A DNA stretch of 64,000 nucleotides from JABCYV01 sp963696025 (GTDB lineage: Bacteria > Acidobacteriota > Terriglobia > Terriglobales > Acidobacteriaceae): contig CAVOII010000004.1 in assembly GCA_963696025.1 (NCBI GenBank), positions 682,001 to 746,000 on the forward strand, written 5' to 3'. The position numbers and the translations under genes were made by a program. The notes under the pieces are model-generated. The model worked only from the letters and a program-made list of their open reading frames with translations. It did not search any database and had not been told where the DNA came from. Below are positions 1-7,796 of the stretch, piece after piece. Positions within the stretch are counted from its first letter, which is position 1. Every line of letters begins with the position of its first letter.

Positions 1-490
1 AAGCGCTTGTCGTTCGCTGACGTCGGCTGATACATTCTTCGCCTTAACAAGTCGAGCGTGATAACAGATCAGCGAGCCATGGATGCCTTCTCGTCAATGC
101 ATACCTGGTGAAACCCCGTCTGGGCTGCTGACCGGTCCCCCTTTCCTCTAACACTGTCAAGGTGAGTTTCCGACAGCTTGTGAGCTTGGCAGATCGTTTC
201 AGAGAACAAGCAGACTCACTCGGCGTCAGTCCTCGAACAAAACAGTGAACAGCTCACAGGCAGACGGCGTAGCCTCGCCAACCTGAAGCCGTGGCCAAAA
301 GGATTCTGCCCAAATCCAAAAGGTCGAGGTCCGAAGCCTATTACAGGGGCTTACGCCAAACTTGCCCACAAGAGAGTGCCAGGTGATCCGAAAGCAGAAC
401 CTACGCTGATAGACTGAGGCCGCTCGAGAGATTGCTGACCGGCTGGAAGGCAAATCTGTTCAACCAGTCGTTGGGGATAGCACCGCCGGT
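1..490. repeat. IS-derived repeat, copy 1 (solo IS3 end with both flanks)
   Basis: This stretch is nearly identical to two separated blocks further on: bases 1-146 match 5585-5731, and about 176-490 match about 7100-7416. Between them lies one copy (147-175) of the 29-bp right-end repeat of the IS3 element at 5732-7082. Part of the right block resembles the end of that element's orfB. I infer a remnant of an older related insertion that never received, or has lost, the full element. The left edge may lie outside the window. Its right edge falls at a CACCGCCGGT shared by both copies. No functional ORF is seen. Confidence 0.75.
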
Positions 491-594
491 ATGAGCGTGA
501 CCCTAAACATCGAAATGGTAAGGCAAACGTTGCCCGCTCGCCGGATCGGAGCCTGAACTCGGCGGTTACGTGGCCGGATCATTCCGGTTTGCCA

Positions 595-963
595 TCACAC
601 GCCCAGAGATACCAGCAGCACTCCGCAGCCGACTAGCGAAGCGCCCGCCCAACGCCGCCACCCGATATGTTCTTTCAGGATGTACTTCGCCAGTGCTGTT
701 TCCAGCACGTAGCTACACGCCGTCGCTGGTACCGCGAAGCTCAGGTTGGTAAGGGAAAGCAGCGCCATGAGCGCGAAAAATGAAACTGCCATGGCCGGCA
801 CGCCAACACTGACATAAGGATTGCGTGCCAGGGAGGCGATTAGCCGGAAGATCGCGCAGGGCCGGAAGTCGTACACCTCGCCGTTACGCTTCATGCCCTT
901 GGCGTTCATCACGTCCGCAATTGTGCCCGGAATCACAATCAGCGCAATCAGCAGCCACTTCAT
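595..963 (-). CDS. EamA/DMT-family half-size transporter, second subunit
   Basis: A 122-residue membrane protein with four predicted hydrophobic helices, about half the length of a typical ten-helix EamA permease. Such half-size drug/metabolite transporter proteins normally work as dimers or hetero-pairs. Its ATG overlaps the stop of the upstream gene in an ATGA arrangement, so the two are translationally coupled and probably form one transporter. The last helix is followed immediately by the stop. The substrate cannot be told from sequence. The tail ends about 100 bases from the repeat at 1-490, and the gene looks complete. Confidence 0.75.
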   Translation of the reverse strand: MKWLLIALIVIPGTIADVMNAKGMKRNGEVYDFRPCAIFRLIASLARNPYVSVGVPAMAVSFFALMALLSLTNLSFAVPATACSYVLETALAKYILKEHIGWRRWAGASLVGCGVLLVSLGV

Positions 964-1508
964 TGCGCCGCCTCATAAGGCAGATCGCCGAATTTGTGCA
1001 GCACCGGCGCGGTGCGCGGCACGGTACGTACCACCAGGCTCACGCCCAGGCCAATCAGGCCAATTCCAATCCAGCGCTCGGTGGAGACCCGTTCGTGCAG
1101 CAGGAACTCGCCCATCAGCGCCGTCAGCACGTACGACACCGAGGTCACCGGCAGCACATAACTGAGGTCCACCCGGCTCAGCAGTGAGAGCTGCGAGATC
1201 AGCCACACGATCAGCAGCAGCACCCCTAAAACCACGAGTGGGTTTACAAATGCGTGCATGTAGGGCCAAGGCGAAAAAGAAACCATCCGACCGACTTCGT
1301 GCAGCCCACAGCTCAAGGTAAAATTGCCCAGCACGTTGCTTGCGACCAGCAGCGCAATTACTGTCCGGGTTTTCAGACGCAATGGCTGAGACGGGTTCTT
1401 CAAGACACCAGCGGCGAGAGTCGCAGTGGACCGGCGCGATCCCAGCATTCGCCCCGGGAGCTCGTGAGTCAGCTGTAGCTCACCGGAATCATCTTGATCA
1501 TGAGCCAT
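960..1508 (-). CDS. EamA/DMT-family half-size transporter, first subunit
   Basis: The partner of the gene at 595-963. Four hydrophobic helices follow a long, poorly conserved N-terminus of about 50 residues. The third helix starts with a DLSYVLPVTSVSYVLTA segment typical of EamA repeats, and the last carries a glycine-rich GIGLIGLGVSL stretch. An upstream in-frame GTG at 1544 would extend it to 194 residues. I prefer the ATG at 1508, but neither has a convincing ribosome site. It overlaps the next gene by four bases. Likely role: one half of a hetero-dimeric small-molecule exporter in the inner membrane. Confidence 0.7.
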   Translation of the reverse strand: MAHDQDDSGELQLTHELPGRMLGSRRSTATLAAGVLKNPSQPLRLKTRTVIALLVASNVLGNFTLSCGLHEVGRMVSFSPWPYMHAFVNPLVVLGVLLLIVWLISQLSLLSRVDLSYVLPVTSVSYVLTALMGEFLLHERVSTERWIGIGLIGLGVSLVVRTVPRTAPVLHKFGDLPYEAAQ

Positions 1509-1727
1509 AAGCAGCCACTTTCGGAAATCGCTCTTCCGCCTCACAAATGCGGTTTTAGGCAGCGGTCCAGGTCATCTGCATCTGCAGGGTTTTGCAGACG
1601 AGATAAGCTCCCTCATCAGGCAGACCCATGCTACAGCGCGAGGGCTTTGCATGGATGGTCACTTGTGACCATCTATCCAAAGCCATGGGCTGTAGCATTA
1701 GGTTTGCGATACATTTAGGAGAGCGCC

Positions 1728-2630
1728 TTGTCCACTGTGAATGGCTGGGTCAAGACGTGCAGTTCGCTGTCGCGACAACCGATTGTGCGACTGTTATGCA
1801 GCGCCGCGACTGTTTTGGTGAGCATCATTCTGCTCGGATCCGCCACACTTTCCCAATCGAATTCCGGGAGCCTAGGAGTGTCGGCTAACGACCTGGCACG
1901 GCGGGTGATCACGAACGAATTAAAATTCCAAGATGACCACACCAACTGGATGTACCGACTAGAAAAAGAACAATATGGAAAGAAACAGGTCGAGGAAATC
2001 ATTGAAACAAAAGAAGGTTCTCTCAGTCGACTCCTGTCTATTAACGGCCGGCCCCTTACCGCGAAACAACAGAAGGAAGAAGACCAGCGTGTGCAGGAGT
2101 TAATGACTAGCCGAAGTGCGAAGCGAAAATTGCAGCGAGCTCTAGATGCTGAGACCCTACAGGGGAGACGGTTGTTCAAGATGCTGCCCGATGCATTTGT
2201 ATTCAACTACGCGGGTGGTGATCGAAACTTGGTAGAGCTGAGCTTTAGGCCAAACCCGAATTTTCATCCGCCCTCACTGGAGGCTCGCGTTTTCCACGAT
2301 ATGGAAGGCGAGATGTGGGTCGACTGCAAGCAGGAGCGACTGGCTGCGTTTAACGGTCGTCTCACGCAGGACGTGAAATTCGGACTCGGCCTGCTGGGAC
2401 ACTTGGACAAGGGAGGCCACTTTGAAGTTAGGCAGGCAGAAGTCGTCCCAGGCCACTGGGATATGACTACCATGAGGGTGGAGATGACAGGAAGAGCTCT
2501 CTTGTTCAAGAGCATCGAGGTGCAGAAGAGGGAAAACCGTCGGGACTTCCACCAGGTATCCGATGATCTGACACTTACTCAAGCTGTAGATATACTCAAC
2601 GGGCACGTCGTTGTAGCGGATAATCGCTAG
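1728..2630 (+). CDS. Exported acidobacterial protein of unknown function
   Basis: A 300-residue protein starting at TTG, with an AGGAGAG ribosome site four bases upstream. The N-terminus has a hydrophobic segment near residues 20-40 (signal peptide or anchor). The rest is charged and helical at first (many K/E/Q) and then beta-rich, with a single cysteine in the mature part (VDCKQ). I recognise it as a conserved acidobacterial family without an assigned function. The beta-rich half could resemble outer-membrane lipoprotein-sorting folds, which is speculative. It stands alone between the EamA pair and the recombinase remnant. Confidence 0.75.
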   Translation: MSTVNGWVKTCSSLSRQPIVRLLCSAATVLVSIILLGSATLSQSNSGSLGVSANDLARRVITNELKFQDDHTNWMYRLEKEQYGKKQVEEIIETKEGSLSRLLSINGRPLTAKQQKEEDQRVQELMTSRSAKRKLQRALDAETLQGRRLFKMLPDAFVFNYAGGDRNLVELSFRPNPNFHPPSLEARVFHDMEGEMWVDCKQERLAAFNGRLTQDVKFGLGLLGHLDKGGHFEVRQAEVVPGHWDMTTMRVEMTGRALLFKSIEVQKRENRRDFHQVSDDLTLTQAVDILNGHVVVADNR

Positions 2631-2751
2631 TCGTTCTCCTTCAACTTCTCGGCATATCGATTTCGAGCCACCAGGCGATAACTCCCGGATGGTCGGCGAA
2701 CCGGAAGTGACCAGATGGGACCGAGCGTATAAGTGAACGATAAGTCGTAGT

Positions 2752-2822
2752 GCTGTATCTGAAGCGCCCATGAGTGAAAAGGCGTCTTCTGAGTTGCTGT
2801 GTACGGGCGCTTCAGATACAGC
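2752..2822. repeat. 18-bp perfect inverted repeat at the broken end of the recombinase
   Basis: The left arm at 2752-2769 (GCTGTATCTGAAGCGCCC) pairs perfectly with the right arm at 2805-2822 across a 35-base loop. The right arm coincides with the point where the recombinase reading frame loses family similarity. No U-tract follows on either strand, so it is not a standard terminator. It may be an element end or a recombination site. Confidence 0.7.
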
Positions 2823-3538
2823 GACTTGAAGGAAGCCTCATTTGAGAGCTATGGGGATGGATGTGCTTGTGCTCAAGACCGGCGCGTTCAGCGGCCTGCT
2901 GACAGGCGTTCCAGAGAACCTTGGTGGAGACCGGATGACTCGCCGTATGCCATCGGTTGCCGGGGAATAGCCAGTTGGTGGGCTTGCGCTTCAGCCCGCG
3001 CCAGTAGACGCGCAATGCCTCGAGCAGCTTCGGGCTGAGCATGACATCACGGTCCTTGCGCCACTTGCCTCCCCGGATGTGAATGACCATCCGCTGGCTG
3101 TCGATATCGCTGATCTTCAGGTGCGCCACTTCGGCGCGACGTGCGCCCGTGGCATAGAGCGTCATCAGCAGAATGCGATGGAAGTTGAAACTCTGCCGCG
3201 TCGATTAGACGCGCGACTTCTTCCGGACTGAGCACTTGAGGTAAGTGCAGAACCTTCTTCGGATACGGTGTCTCGGCAACGCTCCAGCCTCGCTTCAACA
3301 CCGCAACATAGAAGAAACGTAAGGCTGCCAACCGCTGTGTCACGGTGTTCGGGGCCAGCTTCCACCGCGTGAACAACGCGGACTGATACTGGCGAATCTG
3401 CTCCGGGCCAAGCTGATCGGGTGGCCGATGGAAGTGCCGACTGAAATGCTCGACTGCGTGGATGTAAGTACGGATGGTGGACTCGGCGTAGTAGCGGCGC
3501 CTCAGTTCCTCAAGCATGATCTGGCGTAAATGGGTCAC
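2812..3538 (-). pseudogene. Tyrosine recombinase (transposon-associated integrase), frameshifted and truncated
   Basis: The N-terminal SAM-like core-binding domain is intact up to the LSPEEVARLIDAAE segment. One extra base in a TTT run near 3190 then moves the frame, and the second frame continues with MTLYATGARRAE, the region holding the first catalytic Arg. Family similarity ends after the HPH motif, so the last catalytic Arg/His and the Tyr nucleophile are missing. Relatives accompany IS91-like transposons in many bacteria, but no such transposase is nearby. Non-functional as written. Confidence 0.85.
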
Positions 3539-4350
3539 AGAGAGTTCCTCCTCTGCGACACAAACTAGCTCAGATCACCTCCACCGTCGGCTCAGCAACA
3601 CGCGAACGCGTCCGCCGCATACCGGCTTCGTTCAAGTCGGCTTCTAGGAATTCAGCCCTGCGGCGAGTCGACGGGTGCCTCCCGAACGACCGGCAACCCG
3701 CAGCAATAGATGGCTCTCCCTGCAGAACGGTAGCACTCGATTCCACGAAGTCAGCTGGAAAAGCGGAAGCAACTTGCAAGAAATTCGCTCGAATCTCTTT
3801 TCCGGCGGTGCCTTATAGCGAGAGAGTTCTTTGCTCCTCAGGCTGTCCGCTTACCGGGCAGTCCGACGGCTAACCCTGTTGAGAGTCGTCGGGTCCGACC
3901 GAGCAGCGGCTTCGTGCGGATGATCGCCAGTCCTTCGCCGTTCGACCGGCCCCAGAAACCGGACTAGTGGATGGTTTGGCGAAGCCGATTGTGTTTCTCC
4001 GCCCCACGCATTCTAGAATGAAATTTCAGTAAGTCACTGACACATCGAGCCTTAGAGGCACGCTCGGAACTGGTACCGACGGTTCGAATCCACTTCGCAC
4101 CGCCAAGCAGTCTGGGATGCAGAGAAATCCGGCTGCTCTGTCAGGAAAATCGCCAGAAATCGCCGCAATTCCTCAACTTTTGCTCTCAAACTGGACCAGA
4201 GAAAGTGTCGCTTTCGACTCTGCATCGTGCTTTCGCGCCCTTTTTCTCTGCAGGGCAGATGCGCAGTCCGGTTTCAGCGACTCCCTTCGGCGAATGCCAA
4301 GCGATCACGAACCGATGATGTGGCGAAAGAGCCTGCAATTATCATAGCGC
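3539..4350. other. Intergenic stretch with a possible recombinase attachment scar
   Basis: No convincing gene. Open frames at 3570-3779 and 4117-4347 have neither ribosome sites nor recognisable family features. The only structured item is the tRNA-like 3' fragment at 4081-4105. It lies between a dead recombinase and normal genes, so it may be the scar of an excised or degraded integrative element. Confidence 0.4.
4081..4105 (+). other. Orphan tRNA 3' end (T-loop to CCA), possible att site
   Basis: The bases read GGTTCGAATCCACT followed by TCGCACC, a discriminator G and an encoded CCA, which is the layout of a tRNA 3' half from T-loop to end. The 5' side does not pair: the T-stem is broken, and no acceptor strand beginning GGTGCGA is found upstream. 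This is what remains when a tRNA-targeting integrase leaves a displaced 3' end. The nearest recombinase is the broken one at 2812-3538. Confidence 0.4.
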
Positions 4351-4689
4351 TTACTTCACGTCATCTTTCTTGGTCTCACTTGCGGTGGGCATCTTCACTT
4401 CTGTGATGTGAACTAAATCCTTGTCCGGGTAGACGTGAGCCTTCGCGTGCACGTAGTGTCCTTCGTGACCCTTAAGGGTCTCCGGATTGTCCACATTCCA
4501 TGCTCTTTGGTCGGTTACGAACCTCAATTTGTCACCATCTTCCTGGATTGTGCCCATGATGCTTGTCAGCCGAGCCCCCGACGCGGCGGCCACCTGAGTC
4601 TTCCGTGGCACCTGATTCGGAGCGTCCTGCGAGAGAGCGACGACGCTCAGGGCAAAGCATAGAGAGAGAATGGCCGATAAGGTTTTCAT
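4351..4689 (-). CDS. Small exported DUF5818-like protein
   Basis: 112 residues with a clear signal peptide (MKTLSAILSLCFALSVVALSQ). The mature domain, with strands GTIQEDGDKLRFV, WNVDNPETLKGHEGHYV and KAHVYPDKDLVHITEV, matches the small OB-like DUF5818 proteins common in Acidobacteriota. The family role is unknown; it is probably periplasmic. The C-terminus is a short charged tail. A GGAGG-containing stretch lies just upstream of the start. It is divergent from nothing obvious and probably monocistronic. Confidence 0.75.
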   Translation of the reverse strand: MKTLSAILSLCFALSVVALSQDAPNQVPRKTQVAAASGARLTSIMGTIQEDGDKLRFVTDQRAWNVDNPETLKGHEGHYVHAKAHVYPDKDLVHITEVKMPTASETKKDDVK

Positions 4690-4784
4690 GGAAGGAGCCT
4701 CCGTTCCAAACGACTAATGCCTCGGCACTTTGTAAGCCCGGGAAGGCGGAGTTAACCGCCTTCTCGTGCGAAACGCTCACAGTT

Positions 4785-5111
4785 CTATGCTGCCACGGGA
4801 ACGGAGGCGATCTTGTGTAGGGTTGAGGTGATAACGTCAGCGGTCTGAACCTTGGGCGTTCCCTCGATAAATCTTGCCAGCGTCCTCAACACTTCCGGAT
4901 AGGTATTGGTGTTGTATGCTTCGGCATCGGTTTTGTTTTCCCACAGACTGATTGCAGTGACATCAACTCCGCCCGGACCAGCGAATGTGATTTCGTCCTT
5001 GAAACCATTCTGTTTACGAAGCAAAGGAAGGACGTCTTTCTCAAATGTTCGCGTGTAATCGGAAAGCATATTGGCGGATTTCAGATGAATCGAGACATTG
5101 CGTGCAAACAT
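4785..5111 (-). CDS. ABM-like dimeric alpha-beta barrel protein
   Basis: 108 residues with the layout of the antibiotic-biosynthesis-monooxygenase fold: an N-terminal strand (RNVSIHLKS), a helix ending in LPLLRKQNGF, a strand with DEITFAGPGG, and the ISLWENKTDAEAYNTNTYPEV segment. Members bind small hydrophobic or haem-like ligands as dimers. The substrate here is unknown. There is no signal peptide, so it should be cytoplasmic. The start ATG follows an AGGAGG-type site. Confidence 0.75.
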   Translation of the reverse strand: MFARNVSIHLKSANMLSDYTRTFEKDVLPLLRKQNGFKDEITFAGPGGVDVTAISLWENKTDAEAYNTNTYPEVLRTLARFIEGTPKVQTADVITSTLHKIASVPVAA

Positions 5112-5584
5112 GGCAACCTCCTAGGTTGGGGGGCTAAGAAAGAAAACTTCAGATGGGCTGACTTAGTTCAGGGAACCTGAAAGAGGGGAAGGTGGTAACC
5201 ACCTCACTTTTAAGACTAGTCCTCTGGACCACAATTGTCAAGCTGCCGAACCACAGACCAAAAGGAGGGCGTAAGGCGTATACTGCTTATATCGCACCTC
5301 TCCGCCATCCTTAGCGAGGCGACGGTCTTCTGCGTGACTGGAGGCCATCGTGGCTAAGAACAGTAAAAACCATTCCAATAGTTTAGACATTCCTACACAG
5401 CTAAGCAGACGGTTAAGACGGTTTTCCGATCGCTCCCAACCACTGATGATGGGAAAGAGCGAGACGTCGCGGCAGTGCTCTAAGCCTGCGAGGCTGGCGT
5501 CGACATTAACTCGCGACATGAGTGTTGAGAGTCGATCATATTTCATGATCGGGTCGCATGAGCTAGAGGAACGTATTAGGCTCG
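5112..5584. other. Intergenic region before the IS3 locus
   Basis: Open frames exist on both strands (minus 5238-5546, plus 5350-5646), but neither shows a ribosome site or family features, and they overlap each other antiparallel. I see no gene I can support. Confidence 0.4.
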
Positions 5585-5731
5585 AAAGCGCTTGTCGTTC
5601 GCTGACGTCGGCTGATACATTCTTCGCCTTAACAAGTCGAGCGTGATAACAGATCAGCGAGCCATGGATGCCTTCTCGTCAATGCATACCTGGTGAAGCC
5701 CCGTCTGTGCTGCTGACCGGGTCCCATTTCC
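5585..5731. repeat. Left flank repeat, second copy of 1-146
   Basis: Nearly identical to bases 1-146, with only a few substitutions and one inserted G. It directly abuts the tandem right-end repeats of the IS3 element, as the first copy abuts a single right end. Confidence 0.8.
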
Positions 5732-5911
5732 TGTAACACTGTCAAGGTGAGTTTTCGGCAGCTTGATCAGTCCCCTTTTTCTGTAACACTTTCAAGGTGA
5801 GTTTCCGACAGCTTTGATCAGTCCCCTTTTTCTGTAACACTTTCAAGGTGAGTTTCCGACAGCTTGATCAGTCCCCTTTTTCTGTAACACTTTCAAGGTG
5901 AGTTTCCGACA
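5732..5911. repeat. Four tandem copies of the IS3 right end
   Basis: Copies of TGTAACACTNTCAAGGTGAG plus nine more bases begin at 5732, 5782, 5833 and 5883. The period is 50-51 bases, and the spacer between copies is an almost invariant GCTTGATCAGTCCCCTTTTTC-like segment. The innermost copy is the functional end of the element and overlaps the orfB stop. This is not a CRISPR: the spacers are repeats too. Confidence 0.9.
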
Positions 5912-6768
5912 GCTTGTGAGCTTGGCAGATCGCCATTCAAAGCGATCTGACAAGCGAACTCACTCGGTGTCCGTTCTCCCAGAGATCTGTGAGGACGACT
6001 TTCATTGTATTCCCGTCGCCAGTCCTCGATGACCTGCTTGGCTTCGGTCAGCGTCGCGAACCAGTGCACATCCAAACACTCCGCGCGCAAGGTGCCGTTG
6101 AACGACTCGACGTACGCATTGTCAGTCGGCTTGCCGGGCCGCGAGAAGTCGATCTGGACCTGGTTGTGATACGCCCAAAGATCCATGATTTGACTGGTGA
6201 ACTCCGACCCGTTGTCGCAGAACAACAGCTTCGGAGTTCCTCGCTTCTGCCGAATCTGATTTAGAGCACCCACCACGTCTTCGCCTTTCAGCCCCTGGCC
6301 GACTTCGATGGCCAGGCTTTCTCGCGTGTAAATGTCCACCACCGTTAGAGCGCGAAAGCGCCGTCCATCCGCTAACTGATCGGCCACAAAATCCAGACTC
6401 CAAACCTGGTTGGGTGCGGTGGGCCGGAAGCGCTCACGGCGATGCATCGCGGCCCGACGCTTCCGCGGCGGCTTGTGCCGCAGTGCCAAGCCTTCTTCTC
6501 GATAGAGGCGATACACCAGCTTCTTTCCCCCCTTCCAACCCTCGCGATTCAGCAGCACCCGGATTTTCCGGTAGCCGTAGCGAACCCGAGTTTGAGCGAT
6601 CTCCCGAATCCGCAGCCGCAGTGCCGTCCTCGGTTCCTGCACGCTCTTATATCGGAAAGTCGAGATCGCCATCCGCGCCACACGGCACGCACGCCGCTCG
6701 CTCACCCGATAGGCGTCGTGCCAATAGCTCACCACCGGGCGGCGCCGCGAGGGCGTCACAGTTTTTTT
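5893..6768 (-). CDS. IS3-family transposase OrfB (DDE integrase core)
   Basis: The catalytic half of the IS3 transposase. The HTH_21-like segment MAISTFRYKS...RVRYGYRKI is followed by the rve core: first Asp in WSLDFVADQL, second Asp in LFCDNGSEF, and Glu in YVESFNGTLRAECLD. The usual PHRSLGERTP C-terminal motif is also present. It is expressed as an OrfAB fusion after a -1 shift at 6762-6768. The open frame itself begins at 6903. The protein cuts and joins element ends. The C-terminus runs into the right-end repeat, as is normal for compact IS3 elements. Confidence 0.9.
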   Translation of the reverse strand, partial: KKTVTPSRRRPVVSYWHDAYRVSERRACRVARMAISTFRYKSVQEPRTALRLRIREIAQTRVRYGYRKIRVLLNREGWKGGKKLVYRLYREEGLALRHKPPRKRRAAMHRRERFRPTAPNQVWSLDFVADQLADGRRFRALTVVDIYTRESLAIEVGQGLKGEDVVGALNQIRQKRGTPKLLFCDNGSEFTSQIMDLWAYHNQVQIDFSRPGKPTDNAYVESFNGTLRAECLDVHWFATLTEAKQVIEDWRREYNESRPHRSLGERTPSEFACQIALNGDLPSSQAVGNSP

Positions 6769-7022
6769 GCCAGCACATCCTGCAGCATCACCTTGTCCAA
6801 CGTCAGCTCCGCCACTAACCGCTTCAGCCGCCCATTCTCTTCCTGCAGTTGCTTGAACTGGCGGACCTGGTCGGTTTCTAGTCCCTTGTACTGCTTCTTC
6901 CACCGATACAGCGTCTGCTCCGAGATCCCCACTTGCCGGATCAGCTCCGCCACCGGCACCCCCACCTCCGCCTGCTTCAGCACTGCCACGATCTGTTCCA
7001 CAGAAAAGCGCTTCCTCTTCAC
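6756..7022 (-). CDS. IS3-family OrfA (HTH protein)
   Basis: An 88-residue OrfA with a homeodomain-like helix-turn-helix (FSVEQIVAVLKQAE...VGISEQTLYRWKKQY) and a leucine-zipper-like coiled coil (LQEENGRLKRLVAEL). I chose the GTG at 7022 because GGGGAGG lies six bases upstream and an earlier ATG at 7073 falls inside the terminal inverted repeat. OrfA binds the ends and, fused to OrfB by frameshifting, forms the transposase. Confidence 0.9.
   Translation of the reverse strand: MKRKRFSVEQIVAVLKQAEVGVPVAELIRQVGISEQTLYRWKKQYKGLETDQVRQFKQLQEENGRLKRLVAELTLDKVMLQDVLAKKL
6762..6768 (-). promoter_or_regulatory. A7 slippery heptamer for -1 programmed frameshifting
   Basis: Read on the minus strand, GCAAAAAAACTG occurs three codons before the orfA stop and lies in the overlap with the orfB frame. 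A -1 slip on the A7 run joins the two frames. This is the standard IS3 mode of making OrfAB. Confidence 0.8.
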
Positions 7023-7099
7023 GGCAAACCTCCCCTTCTCAGGTAGTAGATTTTGCCGGAAACTAACCCTCATTGTGTGTCAGAAATCGGGGAGCCGCT

Positions 7100-7416
7100 C
7101 AAGCTTGTGAGCTTGGCAGATCGTTTCAGAGAACAAGCAGACTCACTCGGCGTCCGTTCTCGAACAAAACAGTGAACAGCTCACAGGCAGACGGCGTAGC
7201 CTCGCCAACCTGAAGCGTGGCCAAAAGGATTCTGCCCAAATCCAAAAGGTCGAGGTCCGAGGCCTATTACAGAGGCTTACGCCAAACTTGCCCACAAGAG
7301 AGTGCCAGGCGATCCGAAAGCAGAACCTACGCTGATAGACTGAGGCCGCTCGAGAGATTGCTGACCGGCTGGAAGGCAAACCTGTTCAACCAGTCGTTGG
7401 GGATAGCACCGCCGGT
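7100..7416. repeat. Right flank repeat, second copy of about 176-490
   Basis: Nearly identical to about 176-490, starting at GCTTGTGAGCTTGGCAGATCG. Its far end coincides with loss of the DUF885 reading frame that enters from the right, so insertion of this block truncated that gene. Confidence 0.8.
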
Positions 7417-7770
7417 TCTGAAGAAGTCCAGATAGAAGCTGGGATCGCGAGACCACGGGCGAATCACGCGGTAACGGAAATCCAAGTCGCTCAGCTCGAT
7501 GCGGAAAAGCACCCAGTCAACCTTCTGATCGACCGGCCAAGCAGACGGGAAGATCGTACGCAACCGAGACTGCAATTCTTTGAGATGCACCGCACGCGCC
7601 TGGATCGCAGTTGGCGAGAAGTCATGAGCGGCATCTTTCATCCCAGCTTCGCGCAAGACCAGGAAATCCTGCTGCAACTGGAGTAGGCGATCCCAGCTGC
7701 CATCTTGAGCTGCGCAAGCGATCGTGAAGAAGAAAAGGAATAGGAAGAGAGAAGTCCTGGTGAGTAACAT
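7327..7770 (-). pseudogene. DUF885-type exported protein, N-terminal fragment cut by repeat
   Basis: It starts with a strong ribosome site (GGGAGG) and a signal peptide (LLTRTSLFLFLFFFTIACAAQ). The next ~100 residues, with VDWVLFRIELSDLDFRYRVIRPWSRDPSFYL, match the N-terminal domain of secreted DUF885 proteins, which are usually over 550 residues. The frame runs into the IS-derived repeat at 7416 and stops after a few dozen foreign codons. The rest of the gene is absent. Non-functional fragment. Confidence 0.8.
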
Positions 7771-7796
7771 CCGGTCACCTCCCTAAAGTCGCCACT

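Larger units (their letters stand above)
5732..7082 (-). mobile_element. IS3-family insertion sequence
   Basis: The element carries overlapping orfA and orfB on the minus strand and ends in imperfect 29-bp inverted repeats. The left end is at 7054-7082 and the right end at 5883-5911 (about 21 of 29 matches). Three further copies of the right-end repeat lie outside it at 5732, 5782 and 5833. An A7 frameshift signal, a DDE core and strong ribosome sites suggest it may be active. No target duplication is evident, because both flanks derive from older IS sequence. Confidence 0.9.

Noticed and set aside
4020..4105. A complete tRNA gene
   Set aside because: Only the 3' part is present; no matching acceptor, D-arm or anticodon arm could be found upstream.
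5732..5911. CRISPR-like regular repeats
   Set aside because: Repeats are IS right ends, and the intervening segments are repeats too.
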